Part shown: piece by piece, positions 51,813 to 61,774 of the stretch
How the letters are laid out: the number at the start of each line of letters is the position of its first letter
Position numbering within the stretch: the stretch's first letter is position 1
Source of the DNA: JAJAZB01 sp965249815
Lineage (GTDB): Bacteria > Bacteroidota > Bacteroidia > Cytophagales > Spirosomataceae
Assembly (NCBI GenBank): GCA_965249815.1
Contig: CBDFMV010000003.1
Location: 62,001-126,000 of the forward strand
Direction of reading: 5' to 3'
Length of the DNA: 64,000 nucleotides
Program-made: the position numbers and the translations under genes
The notes under the pieces: model-generated
What the model saw: the letters and a program-made list of their open reading frames with translations, nothing else
What the model was told of the DNA's origin: nothing
Databases searched by the model: none

Positions 51813-54321
51813 CTATTCCATCACCAGCACACGCTGACTCAGGCGGGTGGTGCCCTGGCTGGCCTGCAAAATGTACACCCCCGCAGGCAGCGCCCGCTGC
51901 GTTGTCAGCACGTAGCTGCCCTCCTCCTCCCCGGCGCGGCTTTGCACCGTCACCCGACGGCCTTCGGTGCTGAACAGGCTGAACCCGGGCTGCGTCATGC
52001 CGGTCACCCGGCAACGGATTTCCCGACTACCGACCGGGTTGGGGGCTACCTCCAGTACCGGAGTCGCATCGGCCAGCCGCAACGGTCCGCAACTCACGAC
52101 GGCATCCGTACTGGCTACCGTACCGCAGGCCGTGCGTATCTCCACCGAATACGTGCCGGGTCGACTGGTCGGCACGGTGAGCGTAGCCGACGTGGCCCCG
52201 GCGATGTTCTGCCCGTTGCGCCGCCAGCGGTAGGTAGGTGGGGGTCAGTCCGACGGCCTGCACGCCCACGGTCAGGGTGGTGCTGCCGCTGCACAGTTGC
52301 TGGCTCTGGGGCTGCTGGGTGATGCGTACGTAGCGCACCGTGACGGGAATGCTCACCGTCGGGCCGACACAGTCGCCCAGCACGCTGGCGTAGTACGTGC
52401 CCGCGTCGGCGACCTGAGCGTTCTGAATTGTGAAACTGCTGGTTGTGGCAATGACCGGCCCGTTGGGGTCGTCTTTGCGCCAACTGTACTTCAGGCTGCC
52501 CGGCCCCTGGCCTCTGACCGAAAGCGTCAGGTTTTCGCCTTCGCAAACGGTGTTTGCCCGGCTCGTGACTTCGAGGGTAGTCGCTGGTTTGAGCGTCAGC
52601 GTGACGGCGGGGGAAGTGACCCCCAGACCGCACAGGCCCGACACGACCACGCTATAACGGCCCACCGTTTGGGCCAGCAACGTCGGGATGACGGCCGCCG
52701 ACGGGGTGATGGTCAGGCTGGGTGAGGTGGCTCCGGCCAGGGCCGTCGACTGGGTTGCGCTGAGTACCTGGTACCACTGGTAGGTCAGGTTGCCCCCGGT
52801 GGCCGCCACCGAAAGGGTAAAGGGCTGGCCGGGGCAAATGCTCTGACTGGGCGTCAGGCTTTGAATGACAGGTGGGCCGTTGACGGCAAAGGCTGCTGAA
52901 GGTTCGCTGACTAGCCCGGAGCCGTTCTTCACCACCCGAATCCGGTAACCGGTACCAGTGGGTGTGGTGGCCGGAATGACGACCGAGTTGCTACCGGGGC
53001 TAATGGTACCCAATCCTACGTAAGAAACAAAAGAGCCGTTGGCATCAGAAAGTTGCGCCGTGAAGCCAGTCAAAGGGCACTTTACTGCAAAAGTCAGGGT
53101 CAGACTCTGACCGGCGCACAGGGGTGCGCCGACTACAGTGGGTGTTCCGGCGAAGCCCCCGTTCAGGAGCACCGAGACGGTGTCGTCGCCGTTGGTTATG
53201 GCTAAGTCGGGCTTGCCGTCGGCATCGAAGTCACCCACGGCTACCGACTTTGGATTGCCCACCGTGTAGGCCTGGTGGGCAGCGAAGGTGCCGTCGCCCT
53301 TGTTTACAAGCACAGAGACGTCGTTATCGCCGCCCGCCGTGGCTAAGTCGGGTTTACCGTCGCCGTTGAAGTCGCTCACCACCACCGAGACTGGAAATGC
53401 TTCCACAGTGTAACTAACTTCAGCCGCAAAGGTGCCGTCGCCCTAATTCATGAGCACTGAGAGGGTGCTATTGAAGAAGTTGGCTGTGGCTAAGTCAGGC
53501 TTTCCATCGGCGTTGAAGTCACCCACGGCTACTGAAGGTGGCGAATTGCTAACGAAGGATTTTGCGTCAGCGAACGTGCCGTCGCCCTTGTTCATCAGTA
53601 CGGAGACGGTGTTGCCGTAAAGGTTAGCAGTAACCAGGTCCGGTTTGCCGTCGGCGTCGAGGTCGCCCACCACCACCGAAAAGGTGTAATCTACGGGGTA
53701 GTTCCTGGGAGCGGCGAAAGTACCGTCGCCCTTGTTTACAAGCACCGACAGCGTGTTTCCGCCCGTCGTGACCAGGTCCATTTTACCGTCAACGTTAAAG
53801 TCGCCCACTGCCACCGAAACGGGGGCTGATAACGGAAAACTGCTTTGGTAGTACTTAGGGGCAGCGAACGTGCCGTCGCCGTTGTTCATCAGCACCGAGA
53901 CGTCGGCTCGGTTATTGGTGTTGACCAGGGCTAAGTCGGGCTTTCCGTCGGTGTTGAAGTCGCCCACCGCCACCGAACGGGTATCGTCACCCGAGGTGTA
54001 CGTCTGAAAGTTGCCGAAGGTGCCGTTGCCGCTATTTATCAGCACTGAAATCGTGGGTTTGGAGAGGTTGGCCGTGGCTAAGTCAAGCTTTCCGTCGGCG
54101 TTGAAGTCACCTACTGCCACCCCCACTGGGGAAGCTCCAACGCCCACACTGTAATTTTGGGCGGGCGCGAAGCACTGCCCCTGAGCCAACGGGGCCGTTA
54201 GCGACAAAAAACAACTTAGCGCCAGCCAAGAGATTGACCTCCGCCCCAGGCCTGACAAGGAAGCGTAAAAATGGCTCATTTTGAGAACGAGGTTTTGGGT
54301 GATGAAACTCGACGTATGCAT
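51813..54321 (-). pseudogene. Broken T9SS adhesin with VCBS/FG-GAP propeller (nonsense plus frameshift)
   Basis: The gene reads as signal peptide, seven VCBS/FG-GAP blades (VAVGDFNADGKPDLATAN), Ig-like modules (QSICPGQPFTLSV, YQWYQ) and a sorting domain (VAPNPVGSREIRCRV, GVYILQASQGTTRLSQRV). Two lesions break it. At 53443-53445 the expected VLMNKGDGTF reads AAT TAG GGC, a one-base AAG-to-TAG change after blade five. At about 52231-52238 a 4-bp tandem duplication (TAGGTAGG on the plus strand) shifts the frame inside TPTY-WRRNGQN. Removing both restores one frame of about 830 residues. It occupies the upstream-adhesin slot of module 2. Sequencing error is possible but would need two events. Confidence 0.85.
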
Positions 54322-56970
54322 TTAATCGGCAAGCAGTATGCGTTGGGTCAGCCGGGTTTTCCCGTCGGTGGCCTCCAACAGGTACAGGCCCGCAGGCAGC
54401 ACTTGCGTGGGCCGCAAAACAAACGTTCCCGGCCCATCGGGCTGGGCCGACCACACCGGCAGGCGCTGCCCCCCGGCATCCACCAGCCGGAAACCGGGGT
54501 TTTGCATTCCCCTGATCTGGCCACGGATTTCCCTGCTTACGACCGGATTGGGGCCTACCGTGAGGCTCACCACGGCGGGTGATGGTACCTCCAGCCCTGC
54601 AATACAACCCACCACCGCGTCGGCGCTGGTGAGGTTGCCGCACGGGGTACTGACGACCACCGAGTAGGTACCCGGCGCACTGGCCGCTACCGCGTAGCTG
54701 GCCGAGGTGGCCCCGGTGATCACCTGGCCATTTTTTCGCCACTGGTAGGTAGGGGTCACTCCAACGGTCTGCACCCCGACGTTCAGCGTGATGCTGTCGC
54801 GGCACACATCCGCGCTTTTCGGTTGGTCGGTAATGCGCGCGAAGCGCACCATCACCGGTACGCTCAGCGACGCCGGGCCGCAATCGCTGCCCTGCGCCGT
54901 CGCCGTGTACGTGCCCGCGTCGGTGGCCTGCAAGCTGGCCAGCGTCAGGCTCGAATCCGTACTGACGACCGTTCCGGCAGGGTTTTTCCATTGGTAAACC
55001 AGCGGGCCGGAACCGCTGCTCCGCACCGTGAAGGTCAGTTTGGTGCCTTCGCAGGCGCTGCTCGGGCCAATCAGGCGTAATTCGTTCCGGACGGTCAGCG
55101 CCACGGGCTGGGAGACGACCGTACCGCAGGCACCCCGAATGGCGACGAAATAGCTCGCCGATTGAGTCGGGGTAACCGCCAGGTTGCGCTCGGTGCCCCC
55201 GGCCACGGGCTGGGCGGCACCGCCCGGTGTGCCTTGGTACCACTGGTAGGTGAGGTTGCTCCCGGTGGCCGATGAAGACAGCAAAACCGGACTGGCCGCG
55301 CAAACGGTCTGGCTGGGCGTTAAAAATTGGAGGAGGGTAGTGGCGTTGACCGTCACCGGCGTTACCGCCGACGTGGCTGAACAGCCGTTGGCGTCCCTGA
55401 CCGTCACCGAGTAGGTGTCGGTGGTGTTGCCGAAGCCAACCGGCGCACCGATTGCGTACTGGCTGGTGGTGGCACCGGCCAGCGGCTGGCCATTCTGATT
55501 CCATCGGTAGGTGCTGAACGTACCCGTCTTCAGGGTCACCGAACTGCCCATGCACAGATTAACCGATCCGCCGGGCGTTACCGTCGGAATGGGCAACGGG
55601 TTGACAATCAAAACAAACGCACTCGACCAGACCGCCCCGCCGGGGCCGCTCACGCGGGCGTAGTAGGCCCCGGCATCGGCAGGCTGCGGGTTGGGCAGAG
55701 TCAGAGTGGGGGTGGTTTGCCCTGCCACCAGCGTGCCCGCCGTGGTGCTGGCGGCACCTTTGTACCACTGGTACGTGAGCGTAGTGCCCGCAGCCTGCAC
55801 CGTGCTGCCGACACTCACGCCCTGGCAAACGGTGGCCGACGCGGGTGCGGGCTGCCGGACAACGACAAGGGGGCGCACCGTCGTGTCGTAGATGTCCACC
55901 CAGTTGGAAACGTTGCCGCCGGGCGGGGTACCCCCGCCGAAAAAGGCAGTAGTCCCGGTGCTGGCGGCGGCCAGGGCGAACCGGTTCGGGGTGAGGAGGG
56001 TATCGGTTGTCCAACGAGCGGTAGCCAGGTCGTAAACCTCCGCTACGTTGGTGCGCGGGGGCGGGAAAGTTACGTGGAGGGGGTCAATTCCGCCTACAAA
56101 CAGGACCTTGCCCGCCACGCTGGCACCGGTAAAATTCCGGTGGGCTTGAGAAAGTTGGGTGGTTGACCAGGCATTGGTGGCTGCGTCATAAATATCCACT
56201 ACCGCCGAGGTTGCCCTGCCGCTGGAGTAAATGCCCCCGGCAAAAAAGACCTTACTCCCGGCACTGACGGTCGCCATCCCGCTGACACGCGCCTGCGAAA
56301 GCCGGGCTGTTGTCCAGGTATTGGTGGCCACGTCGTAAATGTCCACCACGTCGGCCTCCGCCAAAAACGGATTTCCATCTACGTCCGGGATGGTGACGTA
56401 CCCGCCCGCAAAAAACACCTTACTGCCCGAAGCGGCAACCGAAACGCTGCTGTGTTTTGCCGGCAGGGTCAAGGTCGTCCAGGTGTTAGCAGCTACGTCG
56501 TAAACGTCCACGATGCCACTTGCCAGGCTCGCTCCCGCGAAGAACGCTTTTCCATTCGTGGCGGCGGCCGACCGTGCGCCGTTGACCTGGGGCAGGGCGG
56601 AGGTCGTCCAGGTGTTGGTGGTCAGGTCGTAAATGTCCGCCACCGACGAGGCTCCCTGGGCGGTGCTCCCCCCCGCGAACAGGATTTTCCCTCCGACGCT
56701 GACGGCGGCCAACCCCTGGCGGGCCTGCGAGAGGCGGGCTGTCGTCCAGCTTCTACTCAAGGTGTCGTACACGTCCACCCGGTCGGTGGGGCTATTCTGG
56801 CTGTCGCTGCCTCCGGCGAAAAAAACTTTGCCGCCCGCGGCGGCGGCGGCCAACCCCTGGCGGGCCAGCAAAAGCGTATCGACCGACCACTGGGCCAGGG
56901 CACTGTTTACGCTGCCCAGCCCAAGCATCGCCACCAGCGTGGATTTCACAAAAAAGGAAAGCTGCTTCAT
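54322..56970 (-). CDS. T9SS-secreted kelch-propeller adhesin (882 aa)
   Basis: A signal peptide (QLSFFVKSTLVAMLGLGSVNSALAQ region) precedes about six or seven kelch blades (DIYDVATNTWTTARLSQAR, GSKVFFAGG) to about residue 375. Ig-like modules (YQWYKGAAST, DAGAYYARVSGPGG) follow, then a sorting domain (VGPNPVVSREIRGQI, GLYLLEATDGKTRLTQRI). The ATG at 56970 gives the signal peptide; the frame opens at 57036. The stop lies next to the start of the broken VCBS adhesin, so both may be transcribed together. Its C-terminal domain is more diverged than those of the other adhesins. The role is presumably surface binding; the ligand is unknown. Confidence 0.9.
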   Translation of the reverse strand: MKQLSFFVKSTLVAMLGLGSVNSALAQWSVDTLLLARQGLAAAAAGGKVFFAGGSDSQNSPTDRVDVYDTLSRSWTTARLSQARQGLAAVSVGGKILFAGGSTAQGASSVADIYDLTTNTWTTSALPQVNGARSAAATNGKAFFAGASLASGIVDVYDVAANTWTTLTLPAKHSSVSVAASGSKVFFAGGYVTIPDVDGNPFLAEADVVDIYDVATNTWTTARLSQARVSGMATVSAGSKVFFAGGIYSSGRATSAVVDIYDAATNAWSTTQLSQAHRNFTGASVAGKVLFVGGIDPLHVTFPPPRTNVAEVYDLATARWTTDTLLTPNRFALAAASTGTTAFFGGGTPPGGNVSNWVDIYDTTVRPLVVVRQPAPASATVCQGVSVGSTVQAAGTTLTYQWYKGAASTTAGTLVAGQTTPTLTLPNPQPADAGAYYARVSGPGGAVWSSAFVLIVNPLPIPTVTPGGSVNLCMGSSVTLKTGTFSTYRWNQNGQPLAGATTSQYAIGAPVGFGNTTDTYSVTVRDANGCSATSAVTPVTVNATTLLQFLTPSQTVCAASPVLLSSSATGSNLTYQWYQGTPGGAAQPVAGGTERNLAVTPTQSASYFVAIRGACGTVVSQPVALTVRNELRLIGPSSACEGTKLTFTVRSSGSGPLVYQWKNPAGTVVSTDSSLTLASLQATDAGTYTATAQGSDCGPASLSVPVMVRFARITDQPKSADVCRDSITLNVGVQTVGVTPTYQWRKNGQVITGATSASYAVAASAPGTYSVVVSTPCGNLTSADAVVGCIAGLEVPSPAVVSLTVGPNPVVSREIRGQIRGMQNPGFRLVDAGGQRLPVWSAQPDGPGTFVLRPTQVLPAGLYLLEATDGKTRLTQRILLAD

Positions 56971-57111
56971 AGAATGGGTCGGTTTCAACCAGCGTTCTGA
57001 CAGGAAGCTTCCGTACCCCGCGGGCGGAAGCGACAACTTGTTCGGTTTATCGCTTAATGCTATGGTAAAATCCCCTCTTTTCCAAGCCGTTGGCTCAAAA
57101 TTCGCGAACGC

Positions 57112-58377
57112 CTATTCCGCCCGCCGCAGCCTCCGCCCGAAGTACCCCCACGCCCCCACCAGCATCGCCAGCGACAGCACCGCCGCGCCGTAGGCGAAGC
57201 CCGTGTAAAAACGCAGCCAGGAAAGCTGCACGTTCCCGAAGTTTTTGACCAGCATCACCACCACGCTGCCGAGGTAGCCCGCAAAATCGGCCAGGTACAG
57301 CACAAAACCCACGTTGGCCCGCTCCGGCAAGAGGGCGATGAGCCGGTCGAAAAGCATCCCGTTATAGGGCACGTAAGCCAGGTACACGCCCATCCCGACG
57401 GCCACCATCCAGCTCAGGGGCGAAATATAGCCCTGCCCGAAGGCCCACGTCGCCAGCGGCACCAGCAGCGAACCCACACCAATAAACGCAAGGTTGGCGT
57501 TGAACGCCCGGCGGTTGTTTTTTATCAGAAAAAGCAGGCCCACGGCCACCGTCACGCTGACGCCCACCCAGGCTTCGCTGACGGCAAACACGCCCGGCGT
57601 GGTGACGCCCAGTTCGCGCCAGATTTCCACCGAGAAATTGTCACGCACGTCGCGGAGGATGGTCACCAGCACGTACACGCCCACGAGCAGCAGCAGGCCG
57701 GGAGCCAGCGCCCGGAAAAACTTCCGGCGGTCGGCGGCGGTCATGGGCGGGCGCGGAGCGCGGGCGGCCTGGTCGGCGGCGTCGGGCGGCGGGGCGGCGT
57801 TTAACGCCCACACCGAAAGCAGCAACAGCGGCACGAACAGCAGCCCGGCCACGGCGGGCATGACGAATTCGCTCAGGCCCACGCTCACCACCAGCCAACG
57901 CCCCACCGACTTGACCACGCCCGAAGCCACGATAAAACTCATGCACAGCCCCGCCCCGAGCAGGTCGGTGACCCGGCGGCCTTCCAGAAACCCAAACACC
58001 AGCCCGTACACCAGCCCCAGCGGCAGGCCGTTAAAAAACAGGAACGGCCAGTTGTACGGCACCGGCACGAGCGCGAAACCCACCAGCGCCAGTTCCGACG
58101 CGCCAATCAGGAGCAGAATCCGCCCGGCGCGCTGATGCGGGGCCGTTTCGGAAATAAATTTGATGCCGATGCCCTTCGAGGCCGCGTAGCCAAACACCTG
58201 CGCGATGACGAGGACGATTTTGTAGTCGATGCCCCAGAGACTCAACCCCTCGAACGTGCCCGCCGTCACGGCTTTGCGGAAGGCGTAGGCGCTGAAATAA
58301 CACGAAAACGCCGCCAGCGTGAGCCAGGCGGTGAGCAGCCAGGGAGGGAGCGTTCGGCGGAGGGCAGCAGCGGGCAT
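57112..58377 (-). CDS. DUF5690-type (MFS-like) membrane protein
   Basis: The 421-residue protein has 12 predicted transmembrane helices. Marks of the DUF5690 family as I recall it are AYAFRKAVTAGTFEG near the N-terminus (TM1-TM2) and YVPYNGMLFDRLIALLPERA with VGFVLYLADFAGYLGSV in the second half; the former resembles glycerol-3-phosphate/phosphonate-type transporters of the OPA group. It lies close to two phosphonate-catabolism-type enzymes (61775 and 62610), which makes uptake of a phosphonate across the inner membrane a reasonable guess. ATG at 58377. Confidence 0.78.
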   Translation of the reverse strand: MPAAALRRTLPPWLLTAWLTLAAFSCYFSAYAFRKAVTAGTFEGLSLWGIDYKIVLVIAQVFGYAASKGIGIKFISETAPHQRAGRILLLIGASELALVGFALVPVPYNWPFLFFNGLPLGLVYGLVFGFLEGRRVTDLLGAGLCMSFIVASGVVKSVGRWLVVSVGLSEFVMPAVAGLLFVPLLLLSVWALNAAPPPDAADQAARAPRPPMTAADRRKFFRALAPGLLLLVGVYVLVTILRDVRDNFSVEIWRELGVTTPGVFAVSEAWVGVSVTVAVGLLFLIKNNRRAFNANLAFIGVGSLLVPLATWAFGQGYISPLSWMVAVGMGVYLAYVPYNGMLFDRLIALLPERANVGFVLYLADFAGYLGSVVVMLVKNFGNVQLSWLRFYTGFAYGAAVLSLAMLVGAWGYFGRRLRRAE

Positions 58378-58469
58378 GGGCGCGGTGGGTCAGCCCAATG
58401 TTAGTGCGAAAAATGCGCAACCCGTTGGAAGTTGGAAAATTTCACGGAAATGTAACAGGCCCGCTTGGT

Positions 58470-58985
58470 TCAACCCGGCCGTCGGCGGTAGGTAATCTGC
58501 CAGGCCAGTCGCCAGGTCTGGCCGCCGTCCAACGACGATTTCCAATCCCAGACGAAGCGGTCAGGCGTGATGTCGTGGAAAACCATTTTCGATTGCACGG
58601 TTTTGCCGCTGGGCAGGGTTCGGCGGTTTTCAAAAAAGAACGTGTCGCCCTCGCGCCCGCCTTCCAGGGGGATGTAGCCACCCTGGTTGTCCACCCAGGT
58701 TTGCCGCCACTGCCGGGCATTAGGCTGGAACACGGAGTAGCTTTTCCCTTCGTAGCCCTTCGTGGGGCCGGAAGTCGCCAGGAAGTTCTCGCTGAGCACC
58801 GTGCCGCCCATGATTTTTTCGATGCGGTTGCGACCGGTTTGCTTCGCGCCCTGCGCGTCGGTCCACGCCAAATCCCAGTCGCCGACCCAGAAATCGAACC
58901 ACGCCAGCGTGTCGGTGGCGGCAGTTTGCGCCCGGGCGGGGCCGAGGGAAAACACGAGCAGAACGAGGGTCAGTGATTTTTTCAT
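58470..58985 (-). CDS. Exported hypothetical protein, DUF1579-like
   Basis: The 171-residue protein has a signal peptide (LTLVLLVFSLGPARAQ) and one lipocalin-like domain: FDFWVGDWDLAWTD, GGTVLSENFLATSG, YSVFQPNARQWRQTWVDNQG and FVWDWKSSLDGGQTWRLAWQITY. Such proteins are frequent single genes in Bacteroidota and have no known function. ATG at 58985. It lies upstream of the DUF5690 gene on the same strand, separated by 92 bp. Confidence 0.82.
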   Translation of the reverse strand: MKKSLTLVLLVFSLGPARAQTAATDTLAWFDFWVGDWDLAWTDAQGAKQTGRNRIEKIMGGTVLSENFLATSGPTKGYEGKSYSVFQPNARQWRQTWVDNQGGYIPLEGGREGDTFFFENRRTLPSGKTVQSKMVFHDITPDRFVWDWKSSLDGGQTWRLAWQITYRRRPG

Positions 58986-59101
58986 GGCAATTCGCGGGCG
59001 AGTGGTTGAGGGTAGGCGTTTCAGGCGGCAGAATACCCCCTTTTGCTGGGTACTGACTCACCCGGTTGGTGGGATATTTCCCGATGCTGTCCCTTCTTTA
59101 A

Positions 59102-59140
59102 ACACAAAAAGCCGCCTCCGGCAAGGAGGCGGCTTTTTGT
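59102..59140. terminator. Bidirectional intrinsic terminator
   Basis: CACAAAAAGCCGCCTCC (59102-59118) pairs perfectly with GGAGGCGGCTTTTTGTG (59124-59140). A-run and T-run flanks give it terminator form in both directions; it lies 10 bp after the stop of the adhesin gene at 59151. Confidence 0.92.
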
Positions 59141-59150
59141 GTTGGAAAAA

Positions 59151-61541
59151 TCAGTCGTTCTGCTTCAGCAGCTTCTGCACGAGTGGCTTCTGCCCGGCGG
59201 TCTGCGCGCGTAGCAGGTAGAGGCCGACGGGCTGGCGACTGAAATCCACCTCCACGGCGTTCGGTCCGGTCCAACCGTCCACGTCCTGCCGACTGATGAC
59301 CTGACCGAGCACGTTGGTGAGGGTGAGCGTAATCCGCCCGGCCTGGGGCATTTGCACCTGTGCTTTCACCTGCCCGGCGGAAGGGTTAGGAGCAACCTGC
59401 AACGCCCACGACGGCTCGAAAGACTCGGTTTCGGGGGCGGCGAGGCGGTTGATACCCGGATTGCAATTGTTGAGTTCGAGGCCGACAAACGCTCCGCTGG
59501 CGTTGTTGGCATCGTAAAACGTGTTGGGGTTGCCATCGAAAGCTTTCTCAAAGGTCCGGTCCTGCAGGCCATTCCACGGCCCACCTGCGTCGGCAAAGGC
59601 GGTGCCCGTCAGTTTCTGATTGTCATTGTAAAACTCCAGTTCAGCCACGTTGCCGTAGCCATCGTTGGGGGCCAGGTAGCGAACAGCTTTGGTGGTGTTG
59701 GCCGCATTGGCAATCGTCAGTACACTCGTTGGTCCCGACTCGTCAGTGATGGTGTACACGGTTTGCCAGGGGCCATTTTTACCCTCGGCGGAAATCTGAA
59801 TTTGCCCACCCACGGTGCGGCCGTTGCAACAATCCTGGCGACGAACCAGCCGCACTTCGGTTAAGACGCAGGATGCAGTTGGCAGGGGTGGCGGCGGGGG
59901 CGTGTTGCAACCACTCAGTTCCAGCCCCACGAAAGCGCCATTGGCGTTGTTGGCATCGTAAAACGTGCTGGGGTTGCCATCGAAGGCTTTCTCGAAGGTC
60001 CGGTCCTGCAGGCCATTCCAGGGGCCGCCCGCGTCGGCAAAGGCGGTGCCCGTCAGTTTCTGGTCACCGTTGTAAAACTCCAGTTCGGCCACGTTGCCGT
60101 AGCCATCGTTGGGGGCCAGGTAGCGAATGGCTTTGTAGGGGCCATTCAAGTTGGTGGGTGTTGCCTCGCTCCAGACTTTGGCCGTTTCATCGCTAAAGAC
60201 CACCACGGTTTGCCACGGACCGTTTTTGCCCACGGTTGAAACCTGGATCTGGCCGCCGATGGTGCGGCCGTAGCAACAGCTCTGGCGGGGTAAAAGCCGG
60301 ACCTTCGTCAGGCCGCAGCCGGAGACAGGCGGTGGGGGGGGTGGCGGTGATGAGGAGGGTTTGTACACGAATACGCCGCCGCCCTTGTTGGCGGCATTTG
60401 CATTAAAAGCACCCACGGCAATCGCATCCCCAGAGAGGGCCACATCGATTCCCAATCCATCGAGAGGATAGGTCACGTTGGCGGGCATTCCATCGGCGGT
60501 GAGCTTCTGGCGTTGTTCCCAACCGTTTCCGCTCTTCTGATAAACGTACGCCGCTCCCCGGGAGTAAGCACCGACGACCAGACACTCCTTTTCTAACGCG
60601 ATGTTCCTGCCAAAATACGAAAAGTTATCGGCATCACTGGCGGTCAATCGACGGTACGAGTCGGGCCAGGAGGTACCGTTTTTTTCAAAGACATAGACGG
60701 CTCCCTGCCCCCTGTTTTTACTGGGAGCACCCACGGCGACGGTATTCGCAGTTATACTCACCGACGTACCAAAAACGTCGTCGCGATCGGCATCGCCCGC
60801 GATTAATTTTTTGGTTTGCTGCCACATACTGCCTTGTTTCTCAAATACGTAGGCAGCACCGCTCCGGTAGTTGTCCAACGCATTTCCTACTACCACCACC
60901 TGACCTGATACATCCACCGAGCCCCCGAAACTGCCCTCAGATTTCCCGTCGCTGGCCGTCAATTTTTGTGTCCGACTCCAGGTAGTACCTGTTTTTTCAA
61001 AAACATAAGCCGCTCCCCGCCTGCCGACGCCGTCGGTCACGGTTAGCTCTTCAGAGGCCCCCACCACAACTACGCCGTTTTGCATAGCCAGTGAGGTCCC
61101 GAAATTGTTGACGACAACCGTACCGTTCGAGCTGTCACCGGTGAGGGTCTGCACCTGAATCCACGAGCCATTCACTTTTTCAAAAAGGTAAATGGCGCTC
61201 CGCGAATAATTGACTTCGTACACACTGACGGCGATCGTTCCACCCGAAACCGCCACGGAGAAGCCAATACTGGTGACCCCGGCAGGTGCGAGGCGGGCCG
61301 TCTGGGACCAGCCGGAACCTGTTTTTTCAAAAATATACAGCGCCCCCTGGTTTTGGTTTTCTGACCATGCCCCTGCGGCCAGAAGGTTCCCATCCACCGA
61401 TACGCTGTAGCCAAATGAATTGCTTGTAGCGGGCGGATCGGTCATCAACACCTGCTCCTACACAAACTGCGCCCGGCCACTCAGCGCGCAAAACAAGGCC
61501 ATGCTGCCCCAAAGCAGCCCAAAACGTAGCGGTTTTCTCAT
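59151..61541 (-). pseudogene. T9SS FG-GAP/discoidin-like secreted protein with early nonsense codon
   Basis: The complete frame begins with a signal peptide at ATG 61541 (RKPLRFGLLWGSMALFCAL, cleavage near GRA-Q). At codon 28 (61458-61460) it meets TAG, in frame with the remaining 768 codons; a C-to-T change from CAG would explain it. After that come FG-GAP blades (FEKTGTTWSRTQKLTASDGK), two F5/8 (discoidin)-like domains (AELEFYNGDQKLTGTAFADA), and a typical T9SS domain (VAPNPSAGQVKAQVQ, GLYLLRAQTAG). Starting at the internal GTG/TTG/ATG (61451-61445) would lose the signal peptide, so the protein would not be exported. This could be a pseudogene, read-through or sequencing error. Confidence 0.85.
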
Positions 61542-61743
61542 GGAATTGAGAGGGTTAAGGTTGAAAAAAGGCGAAGGCGGTAGAACAGGACGGATAGGTT
61601 GGGTTACCGGGCCGAAGGTGCATCTGGTCGGCCTTCGTCCAAAAGTATCACGAAAGAATCCATACCCGCAAACCGGTTGATCAAAATAATTTCGCCCCCT
61701 AAAACTTCACAAAACCATAACACCCCCGCGCCCGAATTCCCGG

Positions 61744-61751
61744 TAGCTTTG
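61744..61751 (+). promoter_or_regulatory. -7 box for the phosphonatase-like gene
   Basis: TAGCTTTG matches the Bacteroidota -7 consensus TAnnTTTG exactly and lies 23 bp before the ATG at 61775. No good -33 TTTG is seen, so the prediction is moderate. Confidence 0.45.
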
Positions 61752-61774
61752 GCCTGCTTCTCACCTACTCACTC

